A model generated the notes under the pieces. It was not told where the DNA came from and ran no database searches. It worked only from the letters and a program-made list of their open reading frames with translations. A stretch of 60,972 bases of DNA, taken from assembly GCA_016342585.1 (NCBI GenBank), contig JAEINK010000028.1:1-60972 (forward strand), in the 5' to 3' direction. A program made the position numbers and the translations under genes. Position 1 is the stretch's first letter. The number at the start of each line of letters is the position of its first letter. Below are positions 51,608 to 60,859 of this stretch, in pieces. This stretch comes from Spirochaetales bacterium (lineage in GTDB: Bacteria; Spirochaetota; Spirochaetia; UBA9216).

Positions 51608-53314
51608 CTAAACAAAGCCACCCTTATGTTCCTTTGCTTTGTATAAATGCTCATCTGCTTTTTTCATGATTTCATCGAAGGAGTATTCAAAATCATCATT
51701 TCCTGCAATTCCCATGGAGCAGGAGAACCCGGATGAGAGATTAGCACTATGTACAGCATGTCCTTTTATCTCTTCCAACAGCCTTTCTGCCAATGAACGT
51801 GCTTCGGGTTCATGACAGCCAGGCAGGATCAAGAGGAACTCATCGCCCCCCATTCTAATGATTATATCACCCTCCCTGATATGCCTTTGTACCAGGATAA
51901 CCAGATCAATGAGGACCTGATCCCCGAAGGGGTGACCGTAGGTGTCGTTTAGAACTTTAAAATTATCCAAATCCAGGGTAATGAGGGAGTAACGACCGGA
52001 TAATTTATTTTTCATGATGGATAACATTTTTCGGTTTGATGCCCCTGTAAGAGGATCTGTGATTGATTCATTGCGGAAATGCTCTACCTTTTGTTTATCA
52101 ACATCCCATTTGGAGAAGTTTGCGACAAGCCTTGCGATTATATCCCAGGCAAGGGTGCAGAAGAAAACACTTGTACCTAAAAAGGTGAAATGAATATTGC
52201 CATTTCCCAGATTATTGGAAATAGAATCATAGATGCCGGTGATGAGGAGAACGATAAATCCATAAAAAATACCGCGAAGCTGTTTGTGTGCCTGAGATCT
52301 GGGTAAAGAGAGCCAGACTGAAGTTACTACAACAGGGAGTGAAAGTAAAATTGTTTTATTACTAAAAATCAATAAAGATATAATATCGAAGGGGTAAATC
52401 AATATAATCAATGCCAGGACTATCTCTATCCCCGCCAAAATAAGAATAATCAAATTGACCGATTTGATCTTTTTCAGGTTGACCTTTGAATAGAGCTCAT
52501 CATCATAGAGCCACCTGACTGCGAGTAGAAGTGCCGCATAAGATACTCTACCTGCACTAAGAAATACTTTGTTGTATGTAAGGAATGATACGGGAAGAAA
52601 ATCGGAATGAATAAACTCCATGGCTGAAATTATCATCAGGAGGAGGGTTATACCCATGGATATTCCAATCTTGCGTTGATGAAAAAGCCTGACTCCCGGA
52701 ATAAGCAGAAAAATAGCCAGAGTAAAAAGGAGTCCAATCGTCAGTACGGGAAGGTAATCTCCCAGGAAAAACATGAGGGATATCCTGAAACCCGCTTTAT
52801 CTTCAGGAATACAGTAGGGAACTTTTTGTATGCCAAATCCTGTGAGGCTGTAGAAATCAAGTATTATGCGGTTTTGATCTGATAGCAGTTCTACCGGGAT
52901 AATTGCCTGGAAGGGGGTATCCTCCCGTGTGGCATTTCCGGAGGCAAGATCTCCCTGCACTGCAAGGCTGCGGCCGTTGACCGACAGTCTTACCCCATTT
53001 CCCTTCAGGGAGGGGAATACAATTCTTAAGGGGGTTGAAAGGGAAGGAACTACAAACCTTGTTGTTGCCCGATAAAATCCCGGTGCCATTCCTCCTTCAC
53101 GCTCCCCCCCGAAGTAGAAGGGGACAGATAATGGTTCCTTCATCGCTTCCAGGCCATAAATATCCCAATCCTCCGTCAGGGGGAATGACTCCTCAGGAGG
53201 ATCGTACAACCTTTGAAGTCCTGAAAGTATTACCAGTACAGTTGAAACAAGCACGATAAGTGAAATAAAAAAAAGGAGGTTTTTCTGCTGAGAGAATGTG
53301 CAATTTGCCTTCGT
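51608..53314 (-). CDS. Membrane 7TM-type diguanylate cyclase (GGDEF), apparent ACG start
   Basis: About 568 residues if read from ACG at 53314. N-terminal anchor (FSQQKNLLFFISLIVLVSTVLVILSGL), periplasmic beta-sandwich (about 45-175), seven membrane helices (about 185-385) as in 7TMR-DISM proteins, and a GGDEF domain with NRKMLSIMKNKL, LDLDNFKVLNDTYGHPFGDQVL and active site RMGGDEFLLILPG. It should make cyclic di-GMP in response to an outside signal. No ATG/GTG/TTG occurs between the upstream stop (53320) and GTG 53254, which has no Shine-Dalgarno and splits the first helix. AAGGAG at 53326-53321 lies exactly 6 bases before ACG AAG GCA. Confidence 0.85.
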   Translation of the reverse strand, partial: TKANCTFSQQKNLLFFISLIVLVSTVLVILSGLQRLYDPPEESFPLTEDWDIYGLEAMKEPLSVPFYFGGEREGGMAPGFYRATTRFVVPSLSTPLRIVFPSLKGNGVRLSVNGRSLAVQGDLASGNATREDTPFQAIIPVELLSDQNRIILDFYSLTGFGIQKVPYCIPEDKAGFRISLMFFLGDYLPVLTIGLLFTLAIFLLIPGVRLFHQRKIGISMGITLLLMIISAMEFIHSDFLPVSFLTYNKVFLSAGRVSYAALLLAVRWLYDDELYSKVNLKKIKSVNLIILILAGIEIVLALIILIYPFDIISLLIFSNKTILLSLPVVVTSVWLSLPRSQAHKQLRGIFYGFIVLLITGIYDSISNNLGNGNIHFTFLGTSVFFCTLAWDIIARLVANFSKWDVDKQKVEHFRNESITDPLTGASNRKMLSIMKNKLSGRYSLITLDLDNFKVLNDTYGHPFGDQVLIDLVILVQRHIREGDIIIRMGGDEFLLILPGCHEPEARSLAERLLEEIKGHAVHSANLSSGFSCSMGIAGNDDFEYSFDEIMKKADEHLYKAKEHKGGFV

Positions 53315-53341
53315 GTTCTACTCCTTGGTTGATCTAAAATA

Positions 53342-53370
53342 ATTATATTCAAAAAATGAGACAATGACCA
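53342..53370 (-). promoter_or_regulatory. Promoter of diguanylate cyclase gene
   Basis: On the minus strand TGGTCA (53370-53365), 17 bp, TATAAT (53347-53342). The predicted start near 53335 leaves a leader of about 20 bases carrying the AAGGAG site. Confidence 0.6.
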
Positions 53371-53450
53371 GTTTTATAGTGTAATTCATTGGTTTACGAG
53401 AATTAAAATCTGATTTATTCTGTTAGTCCATTATAAATCTGGAGGATGCA

Positions 53451-53996
53451 ATGGCATATTATAAAAAAATCGATGGTGGTAAATGTTACCTTTCCCCTAT
53501 TAATCTTGAAGATTCAGATCTGTATACAGGATGGTTGAACGATCCCGAGGTCTTCAGGTTTCTCAATCTGGCAACTGTCAATATCACTCCCGAGGGCGAA
53601 CGGCAAGCCCTTTCATTAATTTCGCAGCAGCATAATTATGGCATTCTGGATTCTGTTGAAGATAAGCTGATAGGGATCTGCGGCTTTATTACTCTTGATC
53701 AATTAAATCAGTCCGGAGAATGCGGGATTTTTATTGGTGAGAAGGGGTATTGGAACAGGGGGTATGGATCCAGAGCCCTTGAATGTCTCCTCTATTATGG
53801 TTTTGAATACCTTAACCTTCATAATATCATGCTTCAAGTCTACGACTTTAATGAAAGGGGAATTGGCTGTTATAAAAAATGCGGATTCAAGGAGCAGGGG
53901 CACCGGCGGGAGGCCCTGCTGCGTGAAGGTAAACGATGGGATATTATACAAATGGATATAATCAGGGATGAGTTTAGCTGGCAGCCTGAAAAATAA
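53451..53996 (+). CDS. GNAT family N-acetyltransferase, RimJ/RimL type
   Basis: 181 residues with the GNAT layout: YLSPINLEDSDLYTGWLNDPEVFRFLN at the start, the acetyl-CoA pyrophosphate loop region GIFIGEKGYWNRGYGSRALECLLYYGF, and the C-terminal LQVYDFNERGIGCYKKCGFKEQGHRREALLREG. Related enzymes acetylate ribosomal-protein N-termini, small amines or antibiotics; the target is unknown. GGAGG lies 5 bases before the ATG. It is divergent from the diguanylate cyclase gene. Confidence 0.87.
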   Translation: MAYYKKIDGGKCYLSPINLEDSDLYTGWLNDPEVFRFLNLATVNITPEGERQALSLISQQHNYGILDSVEDKLIGICGFITLDQLNQSGECGIFIGEKGYWNRGYGSRALECLLYYGFEYLNLHNIMLQVYDFNERGIGCYKKCGFKEQGHRREALLREGKRWDIIQMDIIRDEFSWQPEK

Positions 53997-54086
53997 TCCC
54001 TTTGCCCCCTCTCGGGAGCGTTTTTATCACTCTTTCTTTAATTCAAAAGTGGCAGATCAGGTCTGATCGAATTATAAGTTTGCTTG

Positions 54087-54404
54087 TCAGCTGAACAAAA
54101 TTTTGTGATACTTCTCGATTGTCTCTTTTAGCTCCATCGGATTATGTGCTCTGTCTTTACGATAAACCTCTTTTCCCATGGCATATATGAGGAGTGTGGG
54201 TAGATTTGTTATTGAATACTCTTTGATGGCATCCGGAATGAGATCAAGATCTACAGCTATGGCTTTTAGATCTGAAAAATCTGCCAGCAGGTGTTCAACC
54301 TTTGGTTTGAGGGTTTGGCATATTGCACAATCCTTTTTGGAAAGGCTCATAAATACCAATTTATGCTCATTAATAATGGTGTGAATATGTTCTAGTGTTT
54401 TCAT
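54087..54404 (-). CDS. Thioredoxin-like protein
   Basis: 105 residues of the thioredoxin fold with active-site motif CAIC (LSKKDCAICQTLKPKVEHLL) and the cis-proline loop YSITNLPTLLIYAMGKEVYRK. No signal peptide, so cytoplasmic; likely a dithiol redox protein of the YtpP/thioredoxin-like type. A GGAGGG lies about 14 bases before the ATG, too far for normal use; a TATAGC ends 7 bases before the ATG but lacks a -35. Confidence 0.83.
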   Translation of the reverse strand: MKTLEHIHTIINEHKLVFMSLSKKDCAICQTLKPKVEHLLADFSDLKAIAVDLDLIPDAIKEYSITNLPTLLIYAMGKEVYRKDRAHNPMELKETIEKYHKILFS

Positions 54405-54614
54405 AGGCTCTGCTATACCCTCCGTTAGCGAATTGATGCTGAAATTTAATCATAACTTGTCATATAATAATTCGCAAGTATACTCAGGTTCCTTTATGTT
54501 TCCTTTCTGCTTTCATGAGAGAATTTTAACTATAAACAATTAATTACGATTTTGTAATAAATTAACGAGTTACACAAAAAACAGGTGTAAATTTAAAGAA
54601 ATGCCAAAAATAAT

Positions 54615-54642
54615 TTGACTTGAATGAACTATTGCGTATAAT
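54615..54642 (+). promoter_or_regulatory. Promoter of glycine cleavage operon
   Basis: TTGACT (54615-54620), 16 bp, TATAAT (54637-54642), leaving a leader of about 30 bases with AGGAGG before gcvH. No glycine riboswitch is visible in the 273 bases upstream. Confidence 0.8.
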
Positions 54643-54677
54643 GAGATAAGACACGCAAAATTTTTCAGGAGGAGATC

Positions 54678-55055
54678 ATGGAAATAAAACAGGACTATAA
54701 ATACTTAAAGACTCACGAATGGATCCGGGTAGAGACGGGTATCGCTTATGTTGGAATCTCAGCCCCTGCATGCGAGAAACTGGGGGAATTAGTCTACATT
54801 GATATTCCTGAAGTGGACACCGAAGTAAACAAGGGAGATGAAGTCTGTGTTGTCGAGTCTGTGAAGGCGGCTTCACCACTCTATGCTCCTGTTTCGGGTA
54901 CCATCATTCAGGTTAATGAGGAGCTTGAGGATTCTCCTGAACAGATCCAGGAAGATCCATATGGTATTCATATTTTCGCCATCAGGATGTCCGATGAATC
55001 TGAGATTGAACAGCTCCTGGATGCTGAAGCTTATGCAAAGGTTGCCGAGGAATAA
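54678..55055 (+). CDS. gcvH: Glycine cleavage system H protein
   Basis: 125 residues. N-terminal YKYLKTHEWIRVETGIAYVGIS, lipoyl-attachment hairpin GDEVCVVESVKAASPLYAPVSG with K63 as the lipoylated residue, and C-terminal QEDPYGIHIFAIRMSD. It carries the aminomethyl group between P, T and L proteins. AGGAGG precedes the ATG; gcvPA starts 6 bases after its stop. First gene of the operon. Confidence 0.95.
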   Translation: MEIKQDYKYLKTHEWIRVETGIAYVGISAPACEKLGELVYIDIPEVDTEVNKGDEVCVVESVKAASPLYAPVSGTIIQVNEELEDSPEQIQEDPYGIHIFAIRMSDESEIEQLLDAEAYAKVAEE

Positions 55056-55061
55056 AGTCAA

Positions 55062-56483
55062 ATGAGCACATATATCCCCCACACAGATGAAGACCGCCGG
55101 GAAATGTTGTCTTTTCTGGGTTTAAGCTCCGTAAAGGAGCTTTTTTTAGATATCCCTGTGGAAATCCTGGAAAAGGAACCCATGGGGATCCCTACAGGGA
55201 TTTCCGAACATGAAGCCCTTGGGAAGATGAAAAAATATGCTGATAAAAACAAAACAGATTTAATTTCATTCATGGGGTGCGGATCCTATGATCATATAAT
55301 TCCAGCAGCCATCGACGGTTTGATAAGCCGGGGGGAGTTTCTTACAGCCTATACACCTTATCAGGCGGAAATATCTCAAGGGATCCTCCAGGCTATCTTT
55401 GAGTTTCAATCCATGATCTGTGAGCTCAATGGTATGGATGTCTCCAATGCCTCACTCTATGATGGCCATACGGCTATTGCCGAGGCTGCTGTTATTGGAT
55501 TAAATTCAGGGGCTAAGAAAGACACTATCCTCTACTCCTCGACTCTCCACCCGCATACCATACAGGTTTTACAAACATTCTTTGCTGATCTTCCTGTTTT
55601 TATTGAGGAGATACCTGAAGTTGATGGTGAAACGGATCTTGGTGGTCTTGAAAGTCAGCTTGGGCCAAATGTTGCCTGTGTTATTCTTCAGACCCCGAAT
55701 GTCTATGGTATCTTAGAAGATTACACGGGGGTTGCTGAAAAACTGAATGAGTATAAATCACTTTTTATTGTAAGTTCCAATCCTGTGAGCCTTGGACTTA
55801 TGAAGCCTCCGGGGGAGTGGGGGGCACACATCGGTGTTGGTGACCTTCAGCCCTTTGGCCTTTCACCATGCTATGGTGGTCCGTCAGTTGGTTACATGGC
55901 TGCAAGTAAGAAATATATGCGGAAGCTTCCGGGGCGGATCTCCGGGCAGACTCTGGACAAGGGGGGCCTGCGTTCCTATGTCCTGACTCTTCAGGCACGC
56001 GAACAGCATATAAAACGAGAGCGGGCGACCTCCAATATTTGTTCTAATCAAGCCTTAGCTGCTATTGCCTGCACGATTCATATGTCCCTGATTGGGAAAG
56101 AGGGGTTGAAGGAGGTCGCCAGTCAATGTACTGCCAAGGCTCACTATCTTCAGGATAAGATTACCAAAGACCTTTCGATAAGTCTTCTTCACAATAAACC
56201 TTTCTTTCATGAGTTTACCCTCGAACTTCCCTGTGAGGCCTCCAAGTTGGTCAAGGATATGACAGATAACGAATGTTTCCTTGCCGGGGTGGATCTTGGC
56301 GGGCTCAAAGAGAAGGCGGGTTGTTCTCCCTCCGGAACGCCCGGAGTTCAGAATATGAATCTTTTGACGATTGCTGTGACTGAAAAAAGATCCCGGCTTG
56401 AGATGGATGAGTATGTATCCGCCCTGGGGCGGTCTTTGAAGCGAATGACTACTTTTTCCAATGGGGTCGGAGGTGATAAATGA
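55062..56483 (+). CDS. gcvPA: Glycine dehydrogenase (decarboxylating) subunit 1
   Basis: 473 residues of the N-terminal half of split P protein: YIPHTDEDRREMLSFLG, MGCGSYDHIIPAAIDGLISRGEFLTAYTPYQAEISQGILQAIFEFQSM and GLRSYVLTLQAREQHIKRERATSNICSNQALAAIA. It supports the PLP subunit gcvPB in decarboxylating glycine and loading the methylamine onto GcvH. Ends in a 4-base overlap with gcvPB. Confidence 0.95.
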   Translation: MSTYIPHTDEDRREMLSFLGLSSVKELFLDIPVEILEKEPMGIPTGISEHEALGKMKKYADKNKTDLISFMGCGSYDHIIPAAIDGLISRGEFLTAYTPYQAEISQGILQAIFEFQSMICELNGMDVSNASLYDGHTAIAEAAVIGLNSGAKKDTILYSSTLHPHTIQVLQTFFADLPVFIEEIPEVDGETDLGGLESQLGPNVACVILQTPNVYGILEDYTGVAEKLNEYKSLFIVSSNPVSLGLMKPPGEWGAHIGVGDLQPFGLSPCYGGPSVGYMAASKKYMRKLPGRISGQTLDKGGLRSYVLTLQAREQHIKRERATSNICSNQALAAIACTIHMSLIGKEGLKEVASQCTAKAHYLQDKITKDLSISLLHNKPFFHEFTLELPCEASKLVKDMTDNECFLAGVDLGGLKEKAGCSPSGTPGVQNMNLLTIAVTEKRSRLEMDEYVSALGRSLKRMTTFSNGVGGDK

Positions 56484-57943
56484 GCAGGCTGATATTTGAA
56501 AAAAGCAGACCTGGAACTGTTGGGTACAGGTATCCGAACTGCGATGTTCCTTATTGTGATAGCAAAGAGCTCTTTAAACAGAATCTTATACGGAGAGAAC
56601 CTGCAAGACTTCCTGAAATGGGAGAGAATGAGGTAATCCGTCATTTTACTGAACTCTCACGCCGGAACTTCGGGATAGATCTGGGTTTTTATCCTCTTGG
56701 TTCATGTACCATGAAATACAATCCCCGGATTAACGAGAAATCGGCCGGGCTGGATGGATTTAATGCACTCCACCCTCTTCAGCCGGATGAACAAAGCCAG
56801 GGAACTCTGGAGATGATGTATGATCTTATTGCCTCTCTTTCGGAAGTTACCGGTATGAAATGGGGGACTCTCGCACCTTTTGCCGGGGCCCATGGAGAGT
56901 TTACCGGAATGAAGCTTTTTAAGGCTTATTTCAGGGCGCGGGGAGAGATGGGGCGAACTAAGATCCTCATGCCGGATTCGGCTCATGGGACAAATCCAGC
57001 GTCGGCACACATCGCTGGATTTGATATTGTAGAGATTAAATCGGATTCACGGGGGCATGTTGATCCCTCGGTGGTCAGAGAATATTGTGATGAGACTCTG
57101 GCTGGTATTATGATGACTAATCCGAATACCCTGGGAATTTTTGAGAAGGAGATCATGGAGATTGCCGGGATGATTCATGAGGCAGGCGGCCTTCTTTATT
57201 ACGACGGGGCTAATATGAATGCTATCATGGGTAAGGTTATGCCGGGAAAGATGGGATTTGACTGTGTTCACCTGAATCTTCACAAAACCTTTTCTACTCC
57301 TCATGGCGGCGGCGGTCCTGGTGCTGGTCCTGTTTTTGTAAATGAAAAGCTTATTGAGTTCCTGCCTACCCCCGTTGTAGAAAAAGAGGGTGAATTATAC
57401 ATAAACTCATTCAACCACTCCCTCTCTATTGGTAGGGTCGGAGGTTTTCATGGAAATATAGGGGTTCTCATTCGTGCTATGACTTACATCCTTATAAATG
57501 GTGAAGATGGACTAACGGATGTGAGTGAATTTGCTGTTTTGAATGCAAATTATCTCCGGGAAAAGCTCAAAGATTTTTATGATCTTCCCTATGACGAAGT
57601 CTGTAAACATGAGTTTGTACTATCTGCTAAAAGCCTGAAAGAAAATTATGGAATATCAGCTCTTGATATTGCCAAAGGACTCCTTGATAAGAATATTCAT
57701 CCTCCTACTATTTATTTCCCTTTGATCGTTGAAGAGGCCTTGATGATTGAACCTACCGAGACTGAAACAAGGGAAACTCTGGATGGTTTTGTTGAGGTTA
57801 TGATATCTCTGGCCAAAATTGCGAGCTCTGACCCCGATTCTCTTCACATGGCTCCGGTGAATGCATTGGTCGGACGAGTGGATGAGGTTCTTGCGGCAAG
57901 AAAACCAGTTGTAAACTACTTTAATGCGGAGGAAGAGAGATGA
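56480..57943 (+). CDS. gcvPB: Glycine dehydrogenase (decarboxylating) subunit 2
   Basis: 487 residues. PLP-binding subunit of the split P protein: FYPLGSCTMKYNPRINEK, ILMPDSAHGTNPASAHIAGF, and DCVHLNLHKTFSTPHGGGGPG with K269 forming the PLP aldimine. Together with GcvPA and GcvH it releases CO2 from glycine. Four-base overlaps with gcvPA and with the downstream fusion gene show tight coupling. Confidence 0.95.
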   Translation: MSRLIFEKSRPGTVGYRYPNCDVPYCDSKELFKQNLIRREPARLPEMGENEVIRHFTELSRRNFGIDLGFYPLGSCTMKYNPRINEKSAGLDGFNALHPLQPDEQSQGTLEMMYDLIASLSEVTGMKWGTLAPFAGAHGEFTGMKLFKAYFRARGEMGRTKILMPDSAHGTNPASAHIAGFDIVEIKSDSRGHVDPSVVREYCDETLAGIMMTNPNTLGIFEKEIMEIAGMIHEAGGLLYYDGANMNAIMGKVMPGKMGFDCVHLNLHKTFSTPHGGGGPGAGPVFVNEKLIEFLPTPVVEKEGELYINSFNHSLSIGRVGGFHGNIGVLIRAMTYILINGEDGLTDVSEFAVLNANYLREKLKDFYDLPYDEVCKHEFVLSAKSLKENYGISALDIAKGLLDKNIHPPTIYFPLIVEEALMIEPTETETRETLDGFVEVMISLAKIASSDPDSLHMAPVNALVGRVDEVLAARKPVVNYFNAEEER

Positions 57944-60618
57944 GTGAACTGAAAAAAAGTGTCCTTTATAATCAACATATAAATGCCGGCGCAAAGATGA
58001 CTGAATTCGGAGGATGGGAGATGCCTATCCAGTACTCTTCCGGGATTATTACAGAGCATTTGACGACCAGGAAGGCGGCCGGTATCTTTGATGTTTCACA
58101 TATGGGCCGGTTTATCTTTGCGGGTAGTGATTCACTTGGTTTTTTACAGCATGTTTTGACTAATAATGCTGCCGGATTATCTGTAGGCGAGGCCCAATAT
58201 ACGATTATCCAGAATGAGACCGGTGGGGCCATTGATGATGCCTACCTCTATCGCTTTGAAGCTGACGAATGGGTCCTCGTTGTAAATGCGGCTAACCGAG
58301 AGAAGGATTGGAATCACTTCTATAATCATCTTGGTTCATTTCCCGATGTAAGTATACAGGATTATACCGATAGGATCGCCATGATAAGCCTCCAGGGGCC
58401 AAAATCCAGAGACATCCTGAATAAAATTATTACCAAAGGTGCTATTCCTGAACCAATAAGGAACTCCCTTTCCTGTGGTGAGCTTGCAAGTATACCTGTC
58501 AAGATGGCCCGGACCGGGTATACTGGTGAACCTATCTGCTTTGAGCTTTTTGTGGGGTCGGAGCAGGCTGTAAAACTTTGGAGACTCCTTGAAGAGGAGG
58601 GTGCCTTACCTATAGGTCTAGGTGCACGAGATACTTTGCGATTAGAAGCTGGGATGCCGCTTTATGGCCATGAATTGGGGGCAGATCCCGATGGAGATGA
58701 GATTCCTATCTATGCTATTGGTCTTGCGGGGTTTGCTGTTAGTCTTTCACCTTTCAAAGGTAATTTCATTGGAAGAGAAGCTCTGACCCTCCAGCAATCA
58801 GCTAAAAAGAAAATTATTCAACAAGATTTTAGTGAGATTCAAAATGTTCCAAAGAGGGTCAGACCCTTTGCCATTACTGGAAAGGGTTTAGCCAGGGAAG
58901 GCTCTCGGGTTTTTATCAATAATAAGGAGGTGGGTTGGGTTACCAGTGGAACCTCCATACCCTATTGGGTACCTAAAGGGCAGGGGATAGAAACTGTTCT
59001 GACCGAAGAGAGTTCAAAGCGGGCCATCGGTCTTGCTTATATCGATTCAAACATCCTTAAAGGGGCTAAGGTTGAGATCGAAGTAAGAAATAAGATGATC
59101 GAAGCTGAGATTGTACCTGTCCACATTCGAAGTGAGGCACCACCTTTTTGTTATCCTATCGTTGCAGAAGATGTCTTGGACGTAGACGGAGTTTTGGCGA
59201 AGAGTAAACCAGAAGATGGTGAAGAAATAAGTGGAAACTATAGAAGTTCTGCTTTAAACCTTATTAAATCTGCTATGGATAACACTATATGGCGTCAGCG
59301 TGAGTGTTTAAACTTGATACCTTCTGAAATGACCGCTTCAGTTTTCTCAAGGCTTCTATCAATAATGGATCCTGTTTCACGTTATGCTGAACACAAAAAA
59401 GTGAAAGCATTCGGAGAAGACGAAGTGTTTTATTATCAGGGAACAGAGTTTATTCACAAGGTTGAAACTCTCCTTAATGAGGAGATGGCTAAGTTTCTGG
59501 GTTGTTCTCGAATAGAATCTAGAGTTATATCTGGTCAGATGGCCAACACTGCTGTTTTCAGTGCAATGCTCGATTATATTAACAGAGGAAACAGGAAAAG
59601 TGAACCTGTGCGAATGTCTTCAGTTATGAATAATCATATTATTCGTGGAGGCCATTTGAGTGCTCAACCCATGGGAGCCCTTAAAGATTTTATTGCAAGA
59701 GATCCCAAGACTGAACAGCCCGCTGTTATTAATTTTCCCGTTCTTCCGGATAATCCATATAAAATGGATATTGAAGGATGCAAAACACTGTTGGAGGAGT
59801 ATCGTCCAGAACTAATAATCCTTGGCAAATCCATGATAATTCATAAAGAACCTGTTACTGAGTTCAGAAAATATATCGATGAGTTGGAATTGGATTCTAT
59901 CCTGATGTATGATATGGCTCATGTGTTAGGGCTTGTCGGTCCACATTTTCAGAATCCTTTTGATGAAGGCGCCGATCTTGTTACCGGATCTACTCATAAA
60001 ACTTTCTTTGGGACTCAGCGCGGGATTATTGGAGGAAATTTTCAGGAGAATGATAAGGAGTGCCTCCTCTGGCAGGCAATAGAGAGGAGGGCATTCCCAG
60101 GAAGCGTATCAAACCATCATCTTGGAACTCTATTAGGGCTTCTAATGTCTACATATGAAATGAATGCTTTTAAGAATGATTATCAGGAACAGATTATAAA
60201 AAATGCAAAAGCCTTTGCTCGAGCACTCTCAGATACAGGTTTAACCGTTGCAGGAGATCCTTTAATCGATTTTACAGAAACCCATCAGGTAATTGTTGAA
60301 GTTGGTTGGACTAGGGGGGCTGAAATTGCCAAAAGACTAGAAGAGAACAACATTATAGTTAACTATCAGGCGACTCCTTTTGAGGAAGGATTTAGCGCTT
60401 CGGGTGCTATCCGACTGGGGGTTTCTGAGATGACCCGGTTTGGTATGGAAGAGGATGATTTCAGAATCGCTGCAGGATATATTGCAGAAATTATCCTGGG
60501 TAATAAAGTTGTTAAGGATGATGCTAAAGCTTTTCGGCAGAAGTTCTTGGATATGGGATATTGCTTCAAGGGGACGGAGTTCGATTCAGTCTTAGAAGAC
60601 TTGGGCAAATTGTTGTAA
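57940..60618 (+). CDS. Fusion of glycine cleavage T protein and serine hydroxymethyltransferase
   Basis: 892 residues, two enzymes in one frame. Residues 1-407 are a complete aminomethyltransferase GcvT (NQHINAGAKMTEFGGWEMPIQY, FDVSHMGRF, ARTGYTGEPICFELF, IGLGARDTLRLEAGMPLYGHEL, IGLAYI). After a short linker, residues 430-892 are a divergent SHMT (ECLNLIPSEMTASV, VISGQMANTAVF, YDMAHVLGLVGPH, TGSTHKTFFGTQRG with K687 as PLP lysine). T protein releases methylene-THF, which SHMT can use with a second glycine to make serine, so the fusion joins consecutive steps. Start overlaps gcvPB by 4 bases. The SHMT half is more AT-rich. I see no stop, frameshift or internal Shine-Dalgarno at the junction. 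Confidence 0.9.
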   Translation: MSELKKSVLYNQHINAGAKMTEFGGWEMPIQYSSGIITEHLTTRKAAGIFDVSHMGRFIFAGSDSLGFLQHVLTNNAAGLSVGEAQYTIIQNETGGAIDDAYLYRFEADEWVLVVNAANREKDWNHFYNHLGSFPDVSIQDYTDRIAMISLQGPKSRDILNKIITKGAIPEPIRNSLSCGELASIPVKMARTGYTGEPICFELFVGSEQAVKLWRLLEEEGALPIGLGARDTLRLEAGMPLYGHELGADPDGDEIPIYAIGLAGFAVSLSPFKGNFIGREALTLQQSAKKKIIQQDFSEIQNVPKRVRPFAITGKGLAREGSRVFINNKEVGWVTSGTSIPYWVPKGQGIETVLTEESSKRAIGLAYIDSNILKGAKVEIEVRNKMIEAEIVPVHIRSEAPPFCYPIVAEDVLDVDGVLAKSKPEDGEEISGNYRSSALNLIKSAMDNTIWRQRECLNLIPSEMTASVFSRLLSIMDPVSRYAEHKKVKAFGEDEVFYYQGTEFIHKVETLLNEEMAKFLGCSRIESRVISGQMANTAVFSAMLDYINRGNRKSEPVRMSSVMNNHIIRGGHLSAQPMGALKDFIARDPKTEQPAVINFPVLPDNPYKMDIEGCKTLLEEYRPELIILGKSMIIHKEPVTEFRKYIDELELDSILMYDMAHVLGLVGPHFQNPFDEGADLVTGSTHKTFFGTQRGIIGGNFQENDKECLLWQAIERRAFPGSVSNHHLGTLLGLLMSTYEMNAFKNDYQEQIIKNAKAFARALSDTGLTVAGDPLIDFTETHQVIVEVGWTRGAEIAKRLEENNIIVNYQATPFEEGFSASGAIRLGVSEMTRFGMEEDDFRIAAGYIAEIILGNKVVKDDAKAFRQKFLDMGYCFKGTEFDSVLEDLGKLL

Positions 60619-60662
60619 TTAGAGATTTTTTCGTTGATTTGGGAATCTTTATAAAAAAATGT

Positions 60663-60697
60663 GAAGCCTGGAATACCAATTGGATTATTCAGGCTTC
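60663..60697. terminator. Hairpin downstream of glycine cleavage operon, possible terminator
   Basis: GAAGCCTG (60663-60670) pairs with CAGGCTTC (60690-60697) about 45 bases after the operon. Only two T follow on the plus strand; a T7 run occurs on the minus strand just outside the other arm, so it could work better for leftward transcripts. Confidence 0.45.
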
Positions 60698-60859
60698 TTG
60701 AAAATTCACGATCTGCTTTTCTCTGGTTTCTGCTATTATTTTCACCCTATTAAGATGCCAAGAGTCTAAATCTTCATGTGTTATATTAATCTGTTAACAA
60801 AATCCTACCAAAATCTGGAAAAAATATAGTAGTTATTAGATCGGGAGGTTCCATCAATC

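Noticed and set aside
54405..54677. Possible glycine riboswitch before gcvH
   Set aside because: The leader after the predicted start is only about 30 bases and no tandem glycine aptamer motifs are seen upstream.
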